Below are positions 1-12,110 of a stretch of DNA of 64,000 nt, one piece after another. Source of the stretch: Nageia nagi. Its lineage: Eukaryota; Pinophyta. The stretch is taken from NCBI GenBank assembly GCA_050084985.1, contig JBITNC010000002.1, positions 19,840,001-19,904,000 of the forward strand, read 5' to 3'. A program made the translations under genes and the position numbers. How positions within the stretch are numbered: the stretch's first letter is position 1; every line of letters starts with the position of its first letter. Under the pieces are notes generated by a model. The model was not told the DNA's origin. It made no database searches and saw only the letters and a list, made by a program, of their open reading frames with translations.

Positions 1-2158
1 TCACTCTTGGTTGTTTTGTCTAATTTTTGCAATAAATCCTTATAGCCAATATACTTCACTCCTTTTTATTTGAAATAATTAAGGACTTTAGTGTCTTTTC
101 TATCTCAAAAAAATGTTTTCACCATACTACTCATAAATAATGCATATCTTCTTAGTTCTACAAATACACTCTTCTTACTTGGCATACACCTCTACCATCA
201 TACTCCTTTTAGTAGCATTCATACCACATGCCCTCAATAATAATAACAAATATTGAATATTTCATTCCAACTTTTACATGGCTATATTCAACCAATTCTT
301 GTCATTTGTTCTCCATTATAACTATCCTCAACCATCTTGTTTAGTTATTTTCCTAAATTAGTCACCACTCATTAGCTTTATTTTCTACTTTACACATTAT
401 TCCATATATTATTTTATCTAAAACCCACTCTTGATTAATAAATTTTCTCATGGTGGTCATTTAGTTACAACCTCTTTACCTTTGGTTATAAAAATGATGA
501 ACACATGAAAGTCCCACATATTTAAGCTACTATACTTTTGATATATGTGTCCAAATTCAATAAAAACTCCACCATTAGATATCTTATATCTAGGAGATGT
601 GAAATGAATGGTCATAGAAATCCTTTTGTCTTTAGAAATGAATGTTTGGCAATCATTTTCATAGCTACTATAGAATATGGTAGTCAAAAATGCCTAGAAC
701 TTCCTATGCATAAACTCCCAATATTTATTGTGCATAAATGCCCAACACTTACTATGCACATGTTTGACCCTTGAAAAACTTTTTTGATTCCTAATAAACT
801 TTGTTGATGCCTAACAAAGTGTGTATTAATATCCAAAACTTGTTGAATAAATGCCTAGACTTTAACAACTATATTTTTTACCGTAGAAAAGTATTATTTT
901 GACTTGATTAACTATTATGATGACCAACTAACTATTATGATGCCCAATTAACTATTATGATGCCCAAATAACTATTTTATACATGTTTGATCAACTAGCT
1001 CCATTTAGTGGGCAAGTTTTCAACAAAGATACCTGTAGTCCCAAAATAATGCAATTAATTATTTATGGGGTTTAATTAATGCACTATTGGTCTACTTGTT
1101 TCTTATTGATGCATATATCTGAAATATGGCAATAAAACATAATATAAATGTACTTGTTTTTAATTAGATCGTGTGTTCATTCCGTAAAAAGAAACATACA
1201 CAAAAGCCAAGCCTACATTCATTTAATTACATGCCATTGGCATCATGCTACTGATAGCTTAAGATAAGCAATATAACAAATGCAATAAAGAATGTAGCGA
1301 TGAGTGAATGAAAGAATCATCAAATAGATAACATAAGATATAATTTGCAAACAATGTTTGCACATAATAGAGTGATGTATCATGTACTAGAATCTCTTTT
1401 GAGTCCTCCTCGTATTCACTTTTCCCATAAGGTTTAAGGTCATCAATTCATGCCTTTATATATGATACAAGTTTACATGAATTTGATATTTTTGACCCCT
1501 TGTACATACCACAAGGGTACACTATTCCTATCATATAGCTTTATCATGACTTAGGGTATTATTTTAACCCCTTTTTACATAATACATCATTAAGGATCTA
1601 AAATGAATTATTTAATAAATAATAATTCATTTTAGGCATCTACAATAGGGATGCATATACTCGTTGAAAATCTTATTTCAAGCACTATCCAAAAAATAAG
1701 AAACTCAATTAATTTGAAGCCTTTACTAAGAGTTATAGCTCTTCAAATATGATTGATCCTTTTTATGATAAATTTTTACCATCACAACTCCACTTTGCAT
1801 TATTATATACTACCTTGCATTATCAAAATTCACCTTTCATCATCATTCTTCATCTTGTATTATCGAACTTCCTTAGTTGGCCTTCACTTTACATTAGCAG
1901 AATTCATATTTTATTTTCCCTTTTAGCTTATTTTCCTTCACCTTCCATTGTCAAACTTCCTTTGCATTGTTGGAATTTACTGGCTATTTCCATACTCCAT
2001 ATTATTGGCCTTTACCCTACATTATCTAACTTCATATTACATTATTGTAATTAATATTTAATATATCATTTTAACTCCTTTATTATGGTGTGTTGACAAT
2101 AATGATATTTTCTCTACTATGGTATGTTTATGATAATGATAAACTTTACTTTTGATCA
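1..2158 (-). repeat. 3' LTR of the copia element (partial)
   Basis: From base 1 the sequence parallels the right LTR from about 8258 onward with many substitutions, through to TGATCA at 2153-2158. Read on the minus strand, the LTR starts TGATCAAAAG right after the polypurine tract, as expected for a 3' LTR. About 400 bp of its distal end lie before the window. Compared with the other LTR it contains about 620 extra bases (roughly 1030-1650). Confidence 0.85.
1030..1650. repeat. LTR-specific extra segment with a 14-bp hairpin
   Basis: The two LTRs align up to CAACAAAG (near 1020 and 9300) and again from about 1650 and 9315. The roughly 620 bases between exist only in the left copy, so they are either an insertion here or a deletion in the right LTR. 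Near the right edge is a perfect inverted repeat with 14-base arms (1599-1612 and 1621-1634, TAAAATGAATTATT) around an 8-base loop. I see no coding signal and no clear terminal repeat at the segment's own borders. Confidence 0.6.
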
Positions 2159-2423
2159 GCAATCTCCCCTTTTGTTATTATTGATAATAAATACTTGGCA
2201 ACACACTTGCTATGAGCTACTATATCTAATTTGAACTTGCATTTGATCTTAATTTGATCCATTGTACCTCTTTTCATTCATACCTCTTTCCATTCTCTAT
2301 TACTAGATTTTTCTCCCCCTTTAATAATAATGAAAAAGGGTACAATTGATCTCCATTGTGAACTTTGTGATAACTCCCCCTTAGTTTGTAAACATAAAAT
2401 TTATCAAATTACTTCCCCCTAAA
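2159..2423 (-). other. Multiple polypurine tracts before the 3' LTR
   Basis: Read on the minus strand, four purine tracts of the form AAGGGGGAG lie at about 2411-2423, 2371-2383, 2311-2322 and 2159-2174; the last abuts the LTR and is the presumed plus-strand primer. Several copies of the tract upstream of the 3' LTR are a described hallmark of Sireviruses. The bases between them are AT-rich with no ORF. Confidence 0.7.
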
Positions 2424-2684
2424 TCCATACACCATTCTCAAGTTCATGTTAGAATTTAAAAATATAAAAGAACATACATAGGATCATAAGATAAAAACTA
2501 TGAATTCTCCTCCTAAAAATGTGTAGCCAATAACTGGCTAATGCTTGGGAAGTGTGACCACTCCTAATTTTTATCTCAAGTATTCAAAGAATTTCTTGGG
2601 AAATGGTTTGGTGAAAATATCAACTATTTGTTTTGTTTTGGGAACAAACTCCAACTTGACTTCACCTTCTAGTACTTTCTCTTT
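2424..2684 (-). other. Spacer between RNase H and the polypurine tracts
   Basis: About 260 bases on the 3' side of the decayed RNase H. Many Sireviruses carry an extra env-like ORF here; no open frame of that size is left, so it was lost or never present. Confidence 0.4.
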
Positions 2685-4150
2685 TTAAAAATGATACTTG
2701 ATGGTTATATGTTTTATTCTTGAATGCATGATAGGGTTCTTGGAGATGTTTATGGAACTAATATTATCACACATGATACAAATGGGCTCACTAACATTGA
2801 TTCCTAAATCCTTAAAAGTGTGTTTAATCAACTTCAACTTCACCTGTAGATAATGAAATTTATTCTTGTTTCTTATTTTACCATGAAACAATATTATCAC
2901 CAAGAAAAAATGCACCTCCACTTGTACTCTTTCTATCATCTACACATCCTACAAAATTTGCATCCAAATAAGCAATGAGAGTGAAACTTCTACCTTTGGG
3001 ATACAACAATCCATAATCCATGGTGCCTCTAAAATATCTAAAAATATATTTTACTATAGTAACATGTGTTTCCTTGTGGGCTACTTGAAATATTGAAACC
3101 ATGCATATTACTTGTAATATATTTGGCCTAGATGCAGATGATATAGTAAACCACCAATCATTTATCTATAAATATTTTGATCAACAAGAGGTGAATTATC
3201 CTCTTTACTCAATTTGTAGCTACTCATCATGGGAGTGTTCATAGGTTTACTATCCTCCATGTTAAACTTTTTCAACATCTCTTTCATATACTTAGTTTGA
3301 GATATGAATATTCCTTTGTCTAATTGATTCACTTACAAGCTAACAAATTATGAAAATTCACCCACCATAGACATGTCAAATTTATTTTTCATTTGATCAA
3401 AAAATCCTTGCATATTTCATTTTGGATCCATCAAATATGATATCATCTACATAGACAATAATGATAATTTGATAATCATTTTTAATTATAAGATACAAAT
3501 TACTATCCACCATACCTTTCTTAAACTATTTTTATATAATATAATTGTCTAGACTTGCATACCATGCCATTGGTGCTTTTTTCAAAATATATAAAGATTT
3601 CTTGAGTGTATAATCCATATTTGGATCTTCTCCTAACTGAAAGACATCTGGTTACTTAGTATATACTTCCTCCTCTAACTTTTCATTGAGAAATATTGAC
3701 TTAATATCTATTTGATATAATTTAAAGTTCTTACAAATAGCTAGAGCAAGAAAGATTCTAGTAGCTTTTAATCTAGCTACAAATACAAAGGTACATATCC
3801 TTTGCATGCTAAAATTGCCTTGTTCCTCATGAACTTGCCATCTTCATTTAGTTTGTTTCTAAAGATCCACTTAGTGGCTATGATATTCTTACTGGTTGGC
3901 CTTAGAATTAACTCCTAAGTTTTATTCTTTTTAATTTAGCTAAGCTCCTCTTCTATAGCCTTGACCCAATGCTCATCCTTGCTAGCTTCTATTACATCAT
4001 GTAGGAGTTTTTGGAGTGGTTGGTTGGTGTTATTTTTCTTCCTTTGGCTCTTCATTATTACCTTTAATGAGGTCATCATAAGTGGGGTACTATTTTTTAT
4101 TTCCAACAAATTATTTAGGCCCTTATCTACCTTGACATCAACACTTTAAA
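2685..4150 (-). pseudogene. copia reverse transcriptase and RNase H remnant
   Basis: On the minus strand, the RT palm motif YVDD is preserved at 3442-3453. RNase H follows (3102-2685) with recognisable copia stretches such as YFRGTMDYGLLYPKG, DDRKSTSGGAFFLG and NPIMHSRIKHI. These are the usual conserved blocks of the copia RT-RNase H region, which copies element RNA into DNA. In RNase H the usual SDADW appears as LDANFVG, so a conserved position is altered. The coding frame is broken several times between about 4150 and 3100, and the two RNase H pieces are in different frames (overlapping at 2878-2939). It is non-functional and belongs to the same pol as the integrase and protease to its right. 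Confidence 0.85.
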
Positions 4151-4256
4151 CAATTTTCCTTAGCCTTTGATTGTAACATTGATAAGCTTTGCTTTCAAAA
4201 GAGTAGCCAAGAAATATACTTCCATCTATTTTATCTTAAAATTTTCCAAGATTATC

Positions 4257-5606
4257 TTATATTCTCTTGATGTAATACTTGTTACCAAATATCGTGAAGT
4301 GTCTTACTATGGATTTTCTACCAAACCATAACTCATATGGTGTCTTATTTTCATATGATCTTATCAAACAACTATTATGAATATAGATAGCAATATGAAT
4401 GGATTCTTTCCCAAAATGATCATCCACTTTACTCTTAGTAAGTATAGTTCTAGCCATCTCTTAAAAAAATCTATTCTTTGTCTCCATAACATTAATTTAT
4501 TTAGGTGTTCTGGCTGATAAAACTTTCCTTCTAATAATATAATTCTTATAGTATTAAGCAAACTCCTTTGAAATAAAATCTCCTCCTCTATCTAACCTTA
4601 AGCATTTGATCATTCTACCAATTTGATTTTTATATAAGGTTTTGAAATACTTGAACATGTAAATAGCCTTTAATTTGTGCTCTTGAGGGATTCACTTAAT
4701 AGAAAATCTTCAAAATATGTGCAAAAATGAGCTTCTTAAAAAAAACTCCTATTTTTAAAATTTATCATCTCCCCTTTTTATTAAACCCTTCCTGATAAAC
4801 CCTTGTATAATAAATAATAACCCTTTTTTAAAACTCACCTTTTTGAAAAAAAATTAAATAAATATTTAATACCTCCACCCTTAACTATGTACCCCCTACC
4901 CACCCTAACGACACCACCTCCCTTTTATACTAGTATAATATTTTGCATGAATTTTAAATACCCATACCCCCCTCTCCTTATAAAATACTTATTAATGTAC
5001 TGATGGATCAACTAGATATTAAAAAAAAATTGTATTTTCACACATGGTATTTACCATTTCCTATTAGTGACTCCCCTAGGCATGTGGTTAAGAAATTGTA
5101 CCCATGTAATTCTATTATAGTCATCAACACATAAAATATATATATATATGGTCATGTATACTTTAAGTTCTTGTTGGCCCACATAAATCAGTATGCATAA
5201 GTTCTAATGGTTTGCTAGTATAATACTTCTTAGCTTTGAAAGAGGTTTTTATTTGATTACCTTTTTGGAATGAAGAATATATATGAATTGATGGCTTGGA
5301 TATGCTAGGAATGTCATGAATTTCCTTTTTTAAATTTATCTTTGCTAAGTTATCAAAAATAATGTGCCATAGCTAACTTGCATCTTCTTTCCCAAGAAAA
5401 TAAGATCCTTCTATTATTTCAGTCAACGTATATATATTTTTAGTTGTTCTAATTCCAATAGGTATTAGTTTGCCACTATTTTCCCTTCTAATCTCACAAC
5501 CATATTTTTTTAAGGTAACATCATGAGCTCTATCACAAATTTGACTAATACTTAGTAAGTTGTATTTTAATCCAACTACAAAGAGAACTTCTTCTAATTT
5601 TACCAT
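4257..5606 (-). pseudogene. copia integrase remnant
   Basis: The pre-integrase region is at 5606-5373 (LLSISQICDRAHDVTLKK). The core begins with LELMHTDLCGPTRT, whose Asp (5187-5189) is the first catalytic acid. The second is in LRLDRGGDFIS (4590-4592), followed by KTPYELWFGRKS and a typical copia integrase C-terminal stretch at 4457-4257. Integrase inserts element cDNA into the host genome. The first two catalytic acids survive, but frameshifts and stops break the protein. The distance between them is about 300 bp longer than usual, apparently because of an AT/C-rich insertion at roughly 4690-5040. Confidence 0.85.
4690..5040. other. Probable non-coding insertion in copia integrase
   Basis: Between the two halves of the integrase core lies about 350 bp of A-run and C-run rich sequence with no copia similarity in any frame, including a polypyrimidine stretch near 4770 resembling the element's own polypurine tract complement. 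Borders are by eye and no terminal repeats were identified. Confidence 0.4.
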
Positions 5607-5615
5607 TTCTAAGCT

Positions 5616-5873
5616 TCATTGTACCTTTCCTAGGAATTTTAGCTCCACCATTATTACTAAATTTATTGATGCACCTTCGTACCATTTCAAGTTCTCAAAA
5701 TGTTTCTTATCACATGTCATATATTTTGAGTAACCACTATTAATTATATAAGGCTTGATATTATTTTTAGCTTTTAGATTTATTTGCATAATCAAGGACT
5801 TCTTGATATTATCATTATTTTCTTTCCAAATATGCTTAAGATTGGGTTTAGCTTTAGTAATATTTTCATTCAT
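5616..5873 (-). pseudogene. copia protease remnant
   Basis: The minus-strand frame reads PYIINSGYSKYMT, the copia aspartic protease active-site region, normally (W)I(I/L)DSGCSxHMT. The catalytic Asp of DSG is replaced by Asn (AAT, 5739-5741), a GAT to AAT change. Downstream LKWYEGASINLV fits the family. The enzyme would normally cut the gag-pol polyprotein; without the Asp it would be inactive even if the frame were open. It sits between integrase (left) and gag (right). Confidence 0.8.
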
Positions 5874-6977
5874 AGCATGATATTCTATTACTTTCTCAAT
5901 GGTTTTACTATTTTGTATGCTAGGAGATATACCACAACTTTTCTCTTGTATATGGACAAACTTGCAATGTAACTTTTGTAAAACTTAACTATGTGGCCAA
6001 AATTATGACACTTATAATATTTCACATTATTTCTATCAAGGGAGTAAAAGTATTTTAATGTACAAAATTGGTTGGATTGATACTTAATCTATAATTAGCA
6101 ACTTTATGTTCATAATGATTACACTTACAACAATAGCAAAAAATGTATTGTTATACCCAAAATAAGAGTTATAAAACTTATTTTATGAATAATGATAGTT
6201 GATTGGTCTTATTGGTAGTCTCCTCCTTTGATTCTCAACCTTGTTGAATGCATCACTATCTACATTATGTTTGTTCCATGGTTATCTAGTGTTCACCTTT
6301 TGTTCCTATTTGTTATCCTCATGAGTGTGGTTTTGCTCAACTTTGAACTAATTCTTTCCTACTACATTCGAGGACTCATCTAGTTCAAATCCCAACCTAA
6401 ATTTAATTTTAAGATTTCTTTTAACCTTTAACATCTCATCTAACTGCTCTAATCTCTTTATATAAATTTGTAGCTAACACTAGCATGTTTAGATAAGTTC
6501 TCAATATCCTTATTTAAAGCCATGATTTCTTCCTCCAAGTTGTGTCAAGCATCGATTCTTTCTATCAATTATAGTTTTAGATATTCTTATGTTATCTTGT
6601 CTTTTTCTATCTAAACACTTATCTCCTCAAGTTTGTTACTAGACTCTTCCAGTTTTCTAGTTAATTTTTATTTTTTCTTTCTTTAAATATCAAGATCTTC
6701 TAATGTAGATATTAATTCCCCTTCAAGATCAATTATTGCTTCTTCCTCATCATCATCAAAATCTTCTTCCTTATTCCTAGTTTCAAATGCCATGAATAGG
6801 AACTCATCATTATCATCTTCAAGTTCATTATTTGTATTAGCATCAAATTCACTTTCATTTTCTTGTGAGATGAAACTCTTATTTTTATAGATAGATTTCC
6901 TAAAATTCTTATCTTCATTCTTGTAATTTTCATTTCTTGATTTGATAGCATGATTGTCATGGTTATCTCTTTTTTTA

Positions 6978-7778
6978 TAAGGGTACTTTCTTGCAAAATG
7001 ACCTACTCCACCATAGTTAAATCATTTTAAGGGTAACTTACCTTTGTATTTTCCATGTCCTTTTTTGAGCTATTATACAAAATTGGACTCTTCAAAATCA
7101 TATGACTCTTATTCTCTAGATTCTTATTTAGAATTGTTCTTCTTAGCTATATTGAAGATAGGTTCTTTACCATGAGCCTTTGCTTTTCCTATTCTCATTT
7201 CATAGGTAGTCATTGATCTATGCATATTATCCATTGAGAATGAGTTTATATCATTTTCTTCTACAATGGCTAAAACATTTTCATGAAATTTGGATGGAAA
7301 AGATCTTAACACTTTTCTTAATAATAAAAGCATACTTAATTTTCTCTCCAAACCCTCTGATAGAATTGAAAACTTCAATGACTCTCAACATATAGGCAAT
7401 AATATCTTCTTTATTATTCATATTCAAGCTTTCAAAATGATATCTTAAAGTTTGCATTTTGGCCTCCTTGATATTTTTATCACTCTCATGTATGCCTTGC
7501 AATTTATCCCAAATATCCTTAGTTTTTTAGCATCCTATAACAATATCAACTAAACCACACATGATAGCATTCTTGGCCTTGGAGTCACTCTCAAAAAGTA
7601 TCTTACCAAAAACATTTCTTAGAGTTGTGTAAGGTATTGTGTATCCATTTGTTACTACTTCCCAAATGTTAAAACTCAAGGCACAAAGATATGTTTGTAT
7701 TTTGAGCCTCCAAAAGGCATAGTTAGTTCCATTGAATAGAGGTGCTTTATTTGATGAGAAACCTTCTTTGCTAGCCAT
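6978..7778 (-). pseudogene. copia gag remnant with ruined zinc knuckle
   Basis: The N-terminus begins at the ATG near 7778 (MASKEGFSSNKAPLFNGTN, then a Trp-containing YAFWRLKIQTYL block), typical of the plant UBN2/DUF4219-type copia gag that forms the particle. It continues through three frames to about 7124. The nucleocapsid zinc knuckle (CX2CX4HX4C) is seen near 6978-7029, but all three Cys codons are changed: a stop (TGA), Tyr (TAT) and Tyr (TAC), leaving FNYGGVGHFARKY. The start lies about 50 bp inside the primer binding site, as expected. Acidic and Lys-rich remains of the linker follow at 6733-6977. Confidence 0.82.
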
Positions 7779-7827
7779 TGTGTCACTTCTTAGATCTTAT
7801 TATTTGATTAGATTTGATAAGAACCTA

Positions 7828-7839
7828 GCTTTAATACCA
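7828..7839 (-). other. Primer binding site (initiator-Met tRNA type)
   Basis: Minus-strand TGGTATTAAAGC differs at two positions from the common plant copia site TGGTATCAGAGC, and lies directly downstream of the 5' LTR end. Confidence 0.75.
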
Positions 7840-7841
7840 AT

Positions 7842-9808
7842 TATTATACTAAAAGTGACACTAAGAGGGGGGTGAATTAGTGTGTTTTAAAACTTCTTTA
7901 ATATTAGCCAAGAAATGAAAATTAACAGCTAGTTATTTAAAGATAAAAAGCACTCACACAAGCAATTAACACATACAATAAGATTTATAGTGGAAGACCA
8001 ATATGGGAAAAACCACTTTCCCAAATGGATTTCTTGTGCTCCTACTCAAATCTAGTCTGAAATGGTTTGTTCTTACAAGATTAGAAGCACCAACTTCTAA
8101 GAGCACTAACTCCTAAGTTTTACAACACCCATTACAAGGAGCACCAACCCCTCTTGTCAAGTACCAAATTGACAAAATAATAATTTAGCAATTTTGATGA
8201 AAGATTGTCAAACCTATCTCAAATATCCTTAATGATAAAGCTCATAAAACTTTACTCTTGGTTGGCTCTATCTAATTTTTGCAATTAATCCTCATAATCA
8301 ATCTATTGGCCTCCTTATCATTTGAAACAATTCAACACTTTCAGTCTCTTTTCTATCTTAGCAAAATATTATCGACCATATTGCTCATCAATAATGTATA
8401 TCATCTTAGTTCCATAAATACAATCTTCTCAATAATGTATATCATCTTAGTTCCATAAATACAATCTTCTTACTTGGCATACACCTCTACCATCATACTC
8501 CTTATAGCAACACTCACACTACATGGCTTCACCAATAACAACAAGTACTAACAATCTCATTCCAATGTTTACTTGGCTATGATCAACCAATTATTATCAA
8601 TTATTATCCATTATAACTATTATAAACCATTTTTTCAATTATTTTCCTGAATTAGTCACCACCCATTAGCTATATTTCCTAGGTTACACATTATTTCATC
8701 TATTATTTCATCCATAAACTACTTGTGATCAATAAATTTGCTCATGGTGGTCATTTAGTTATAACCTATTTACCTTTGGTTACAAAAATGATAAAATCCT
8801 GAAAGTACCATATATTTAAGCTTTTATAACTTTTGATATAGATGTCCAAATGTAATAAAAACTCCATCATTGGATAGTTTATATCTAGGAGATGCAAAAG
8901 AAGTAGTCATACAATCCCTTTTGGTTCAAAAATGAACATTTGAAAATTATTTTTGTAACTACTATAGAATATGGCAATCACAAATGCCCAAAACTTCCAA
9001 TACATAAATACCCAACATTTATTGTTCATAAATGCCCAACACTTATTGTGTGCATTTTTTACCCTCGATAAACTTTGTTGATGCCTAACAAACTTCATTG
9101 ATGCCTAACAAAGTGTGTATAAACATCCAATCCAAAATTTAATAGCTACATTTTTTACCTCTAAAAAGCATTATTTTGACCCCTAACTAACTATTTTGAT
9201 TCCTAACTAACAATTATGATGCCTAAATAACTATTTTCTTGACCAACTAAGTGTCTTTGATATGTTTGATCAACTAGCTCCATTTAGTGGATAATTTTTC
9301 AACAAAGGTAAACACGCATATTCTCATTGGAAAGCTTATTTTGAGCACTATCTTATAATAATAAAGCAAAATAATTTGAATCATGTATTAAGATTTATAG
9401 CTCTACAAATATGATCGATCCTTTTATGATAAATTCTAACCATCACAACTCCACTTTGCATTGTCATACATTACCTTGCATTATCGAACTTCACCTTTCA
9501 TTGTTAGAATTCATTGGTTATTATCAAACTCCACCTTTCATTATCAGCCTTCACTTTGCATTTAAAAACTTCCTTATTCATCCTTCACTTTGCATTATCA
9601 AAATTCATATTTGATTTTCCCTTTTAACTTCTTTTTCTTCACCTTACAGTATCACACTTTGCTAGCTATTATTGGCCTTCACCTTGCATTATCAAAATTC
9701 ATATATAGTCTATCATTTTAACTCCTTTGTTATGGTGTGTTGATAAAAATTATATTTTCTCTTCCATGGTGTATTAATAATAATAACTAACTCTAACTTT
9801 ACAAAACA
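7842..9808 (-). repeat. 5' LTR of the copia element
   Basis: It parallels the left LTR from about 8258 to its end at ACAAAACA (9801-9808); read on the minus strand it starts TGTTTTGTAAAG. The promoter-distal end carries a C-run stretch (minus-strand TTCACCCCCCTCTTAGTG, about 7859-7876), typical of the 3' end of Sirevirus LTRs. About 1.97 kb long. Internal differences from the other LTR include a perfect 41-bp tandem duplication and the absence of about 620 bp. Confidence 0.82.
8388..8469. repeat. Perfect 41-bp tandem duplication
   Basis: Bases 8388-8428 are repeated without change at 8429-8469. The matching place in the left LTR (about 133-180) has a single copy, so the duplication happened after insertion and, being perfect in a decayed element, is recent or an assembly artefact. 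Confidence 0.9.
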
Positions 9809-11250
9809 CTTGGATCTTCAAAAGCCCCCTTGTAGATAAATGGAGGTTGTTCTAAATAATATTTCCCAATAATAGTGATGATAGACCAATCCGAACTAGA
9901 AATAAGAAAGGGACATATAGTATCAAATAATAAATTCATTAGCTAACTACTAACTCAGTAGAAACAAAGAAGGATCTTTGGAAGAAAGTTTGAATTAAAG
10001 GTTTAATACCAAAGATTTCCCTTTTTATGTGGCTCATAGCCCATAATAAATTAGCAACTATTGAATACCTTCATTAAAAATGAATGTAATTCCCTCATAG
10101 ATGTTACTTATGCCTAAGTGGGTAAGAATTAATGAATCATATCTTCATTCATTTCCCATTTTCTTAGATAATCTAATATAGAATGAGAAGGAAAATTGAA
10201 TTCAATGGGCCTATTCCAAAATCATTCAAGGATCTAATCATAAAATGGAGCCCAAGAAAAACAAAGGAAGAAAATAAACATAAGAGGAAACTTCTTCTTC
10301 CCCACACTCTCTCGCAAATTGAGAGAGAAATAAATGAGAGGGATTTCAACAATAAATAGAATGAAGAAAAAAAATATAAGTTAAGCAATTCTCCTAAGAA
10401 CCTCAAAAAACTTCAAATTCTACCTCCAAAAAGAAGAGAAAGACTAAAATTTGTAAACAAGCAACATAAGGGGCTTCTTTAACTTTTTGAAGAAGGATTT
10501 CAAGCTTAGGCTTTCTACTCCAATAGGGTGGAGGATGGGCTATAGCATAACAAGGATAAAAGTCAGTCTAAGAGTAAAACTTTTTAAGGTTATCTACCCC
10601 AAGCCCCAAAATTATTTTATTCATCTATATAAGGGGTAGTGTTGGATATGACCTTTCCAAAAAATGAGCATCAATAGTTTTATTTTTAAATTTTGAAGTC
10701 TATCAATTATCATGTTCCAATTAGGTCCCTATTAAATAATATTAAGCCCATTAATTAAGCTTGATTCTTCACATGATGGAGTAGGGGAAAGATTGAGCCA
10801 ATAATATTTTCTAATATTATGCCCTCCAAATCATTTCTCTATTTATTTTTAGCTCAAATTGATTAAAATTCTTGATTCCATCTCCTTACAAACTCCTTAC
10901 AATTAGGTTTCCTCTAGCTTCATTAGTAGAGATAGGACTCTTATCCATCCTCAGAGGAGATTGTAGTACTTTAATCAATATGGGAGGTGATTTAGTGAGA
11001 ATTAAGTTGATCTTCATAGATGATATAAAATAAAATGAGGTATAGAGAATTATATATGAGAATATTGATTAGAAGGTTTATTGACAACATGTAAAGGGTA
11101 TGGTGACCAATTTTCTATCCAAATAGCTAAATCCGAGAAGGATGGGGCCTAAAAAGTTAACCCAAGCCATGTAACTATTGAATTAAGGATTAGAGGTAAA
11201 AAGAGAAGGAAATATTAATAAATTAGCAAGCTAGGGATAAGTTCATTTAG
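9809..11250. other. AT-rich sequence without recognised gene
   Basis: No coding signal longer than short chance frames. A purine-rich stretch around 10240-10480 reads GAAGAAA-type sequence. There is no clear repeat boundary; the copia target site would be near 9808. Confidence 0.4.
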
Positions 11251-11256
11251 GTAATC

Positions 11257-11800
11257 ATGATTGATAAAGACCTATACAAGTACCAAACTAGAGTTGAGAG
11301 AACAAGTCTTCGAATCCCATGGGATGAGGTTTCCAATACCCTTATTAGGTATGTTACCATGGAAGAAAGATATAAATTTATCCTTATTTACCATTTTTCT
11401 TTGCTCAACCACTTCATGTTCCCATTTTCAAACAAGGTTAATTTTCCTTTGTTCATCTTGAATTTCCTTTTTATTTAGGTAGACATATTTAAAATAATTA
11501 AGGCCCAAGTTTCCCTCCATGGAGTTGTTATCAAGATAGTTTATGACCAAGCTCTAGAAAACCAAATAAAAAAGTTCCTTAGGATTAGAGTTATCATATT
11601 AGGTATGATATTTGATTCAAAGGAGTTTAAAAATATCAATACAAACCCACCTACAATGGATTCCCTCTTAGTACCATCCTTAACCAAGGTATCCTCTTAT
11701 AAACCTCACCTTAGCTCATCTTCCAACCCTGTTAATAGGGGATTAGCATTGAATCTAACATATCAGGTGTTGAAGGAGTTTTAGAACTAAAAATGTAGAT
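11257..11800 (+). pseudogene. Possible LINE ORF1-like (DUF4283-type) remnant
   Basis: The frame from 11257 (IDKDLYKYQTRVERTSLRIP, then DEVS) resembles the part of plant LINE-type ORF1 proteins just before their zinc knuckle; I recognise this from the family pattern only. It also resembles the frame at 21532-21783 (shared RV, IP, EVS, L.R, T.E.R and FS positions), suggesting related debris. A second stretch (11490-11790) stays open and is Ser/Lys rich. Stops separate the pieces, and no endonuclease or RT follows. It could be another retroelement ORF. Confidence 0.3.
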
Positions 11801-12110
11801 AGGTGAGGATAAAAAATTATGCCCCCTTGGCAATAAAAAGAATAAAAAATTAAAGCTGTTGAAGTTGATACTGATATTGAAGTAGTAGATACTCCCCTAT
11901 CTATTAGCAATAAGGGAAATAAAAGAAATAAATTGAGTTTTGCTAAAGAAAATCAAAAGGGGTAGTAGCCTCTAGTAGAGTTATTACATGCTAAAGGATA
12001 GAAGGGGAAATCAAAGGCAAAAATGATATTAAAAACTAAGCAAAGAAAATAAAATTAGGAGGATCCCCCAAGAAATAAAATCCCTTGCTCAGTTTCAATA
12101 TCCTCTAGAA

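Larger units (their letters stand above)
1..9808 (-). mobile_element. Sirevirus-like Ty1/copia LTR retrotransposon, decayed
   Basis: Two long related segments (1-2158 and about 7842-9808) lie in the same orientation around an internal region that reads gag, protease, integrase, RT and RNase H on the minus strand, the copia order. A primer binding site resembling the initiator-Met tRNA type (minus-strand TGGTATTAAAGC, 7828-7839) sits just inside the right LTR, and a polypurine tract (2159-2173) just inside the left one. Repeated AAGGGGGAG-type tracts near the 3' LTR, the long LTRs and the gag type point to the Sirevirus (SIRE/Maximus) lineage. Every coding domain carries stops or frameshifts, so the element is dead. 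Its left tip lies outside the window, so no target site duplication can be checked. Confidence 0.88.

Noticed and set aside
10173-10406. Minus-strand open frame rich in Leu, Ser and Phe
   Set aside because: It is the complement of a purine-rich GAAGAAA stretch; the hydrophobic look comes from composition, with no family motif.
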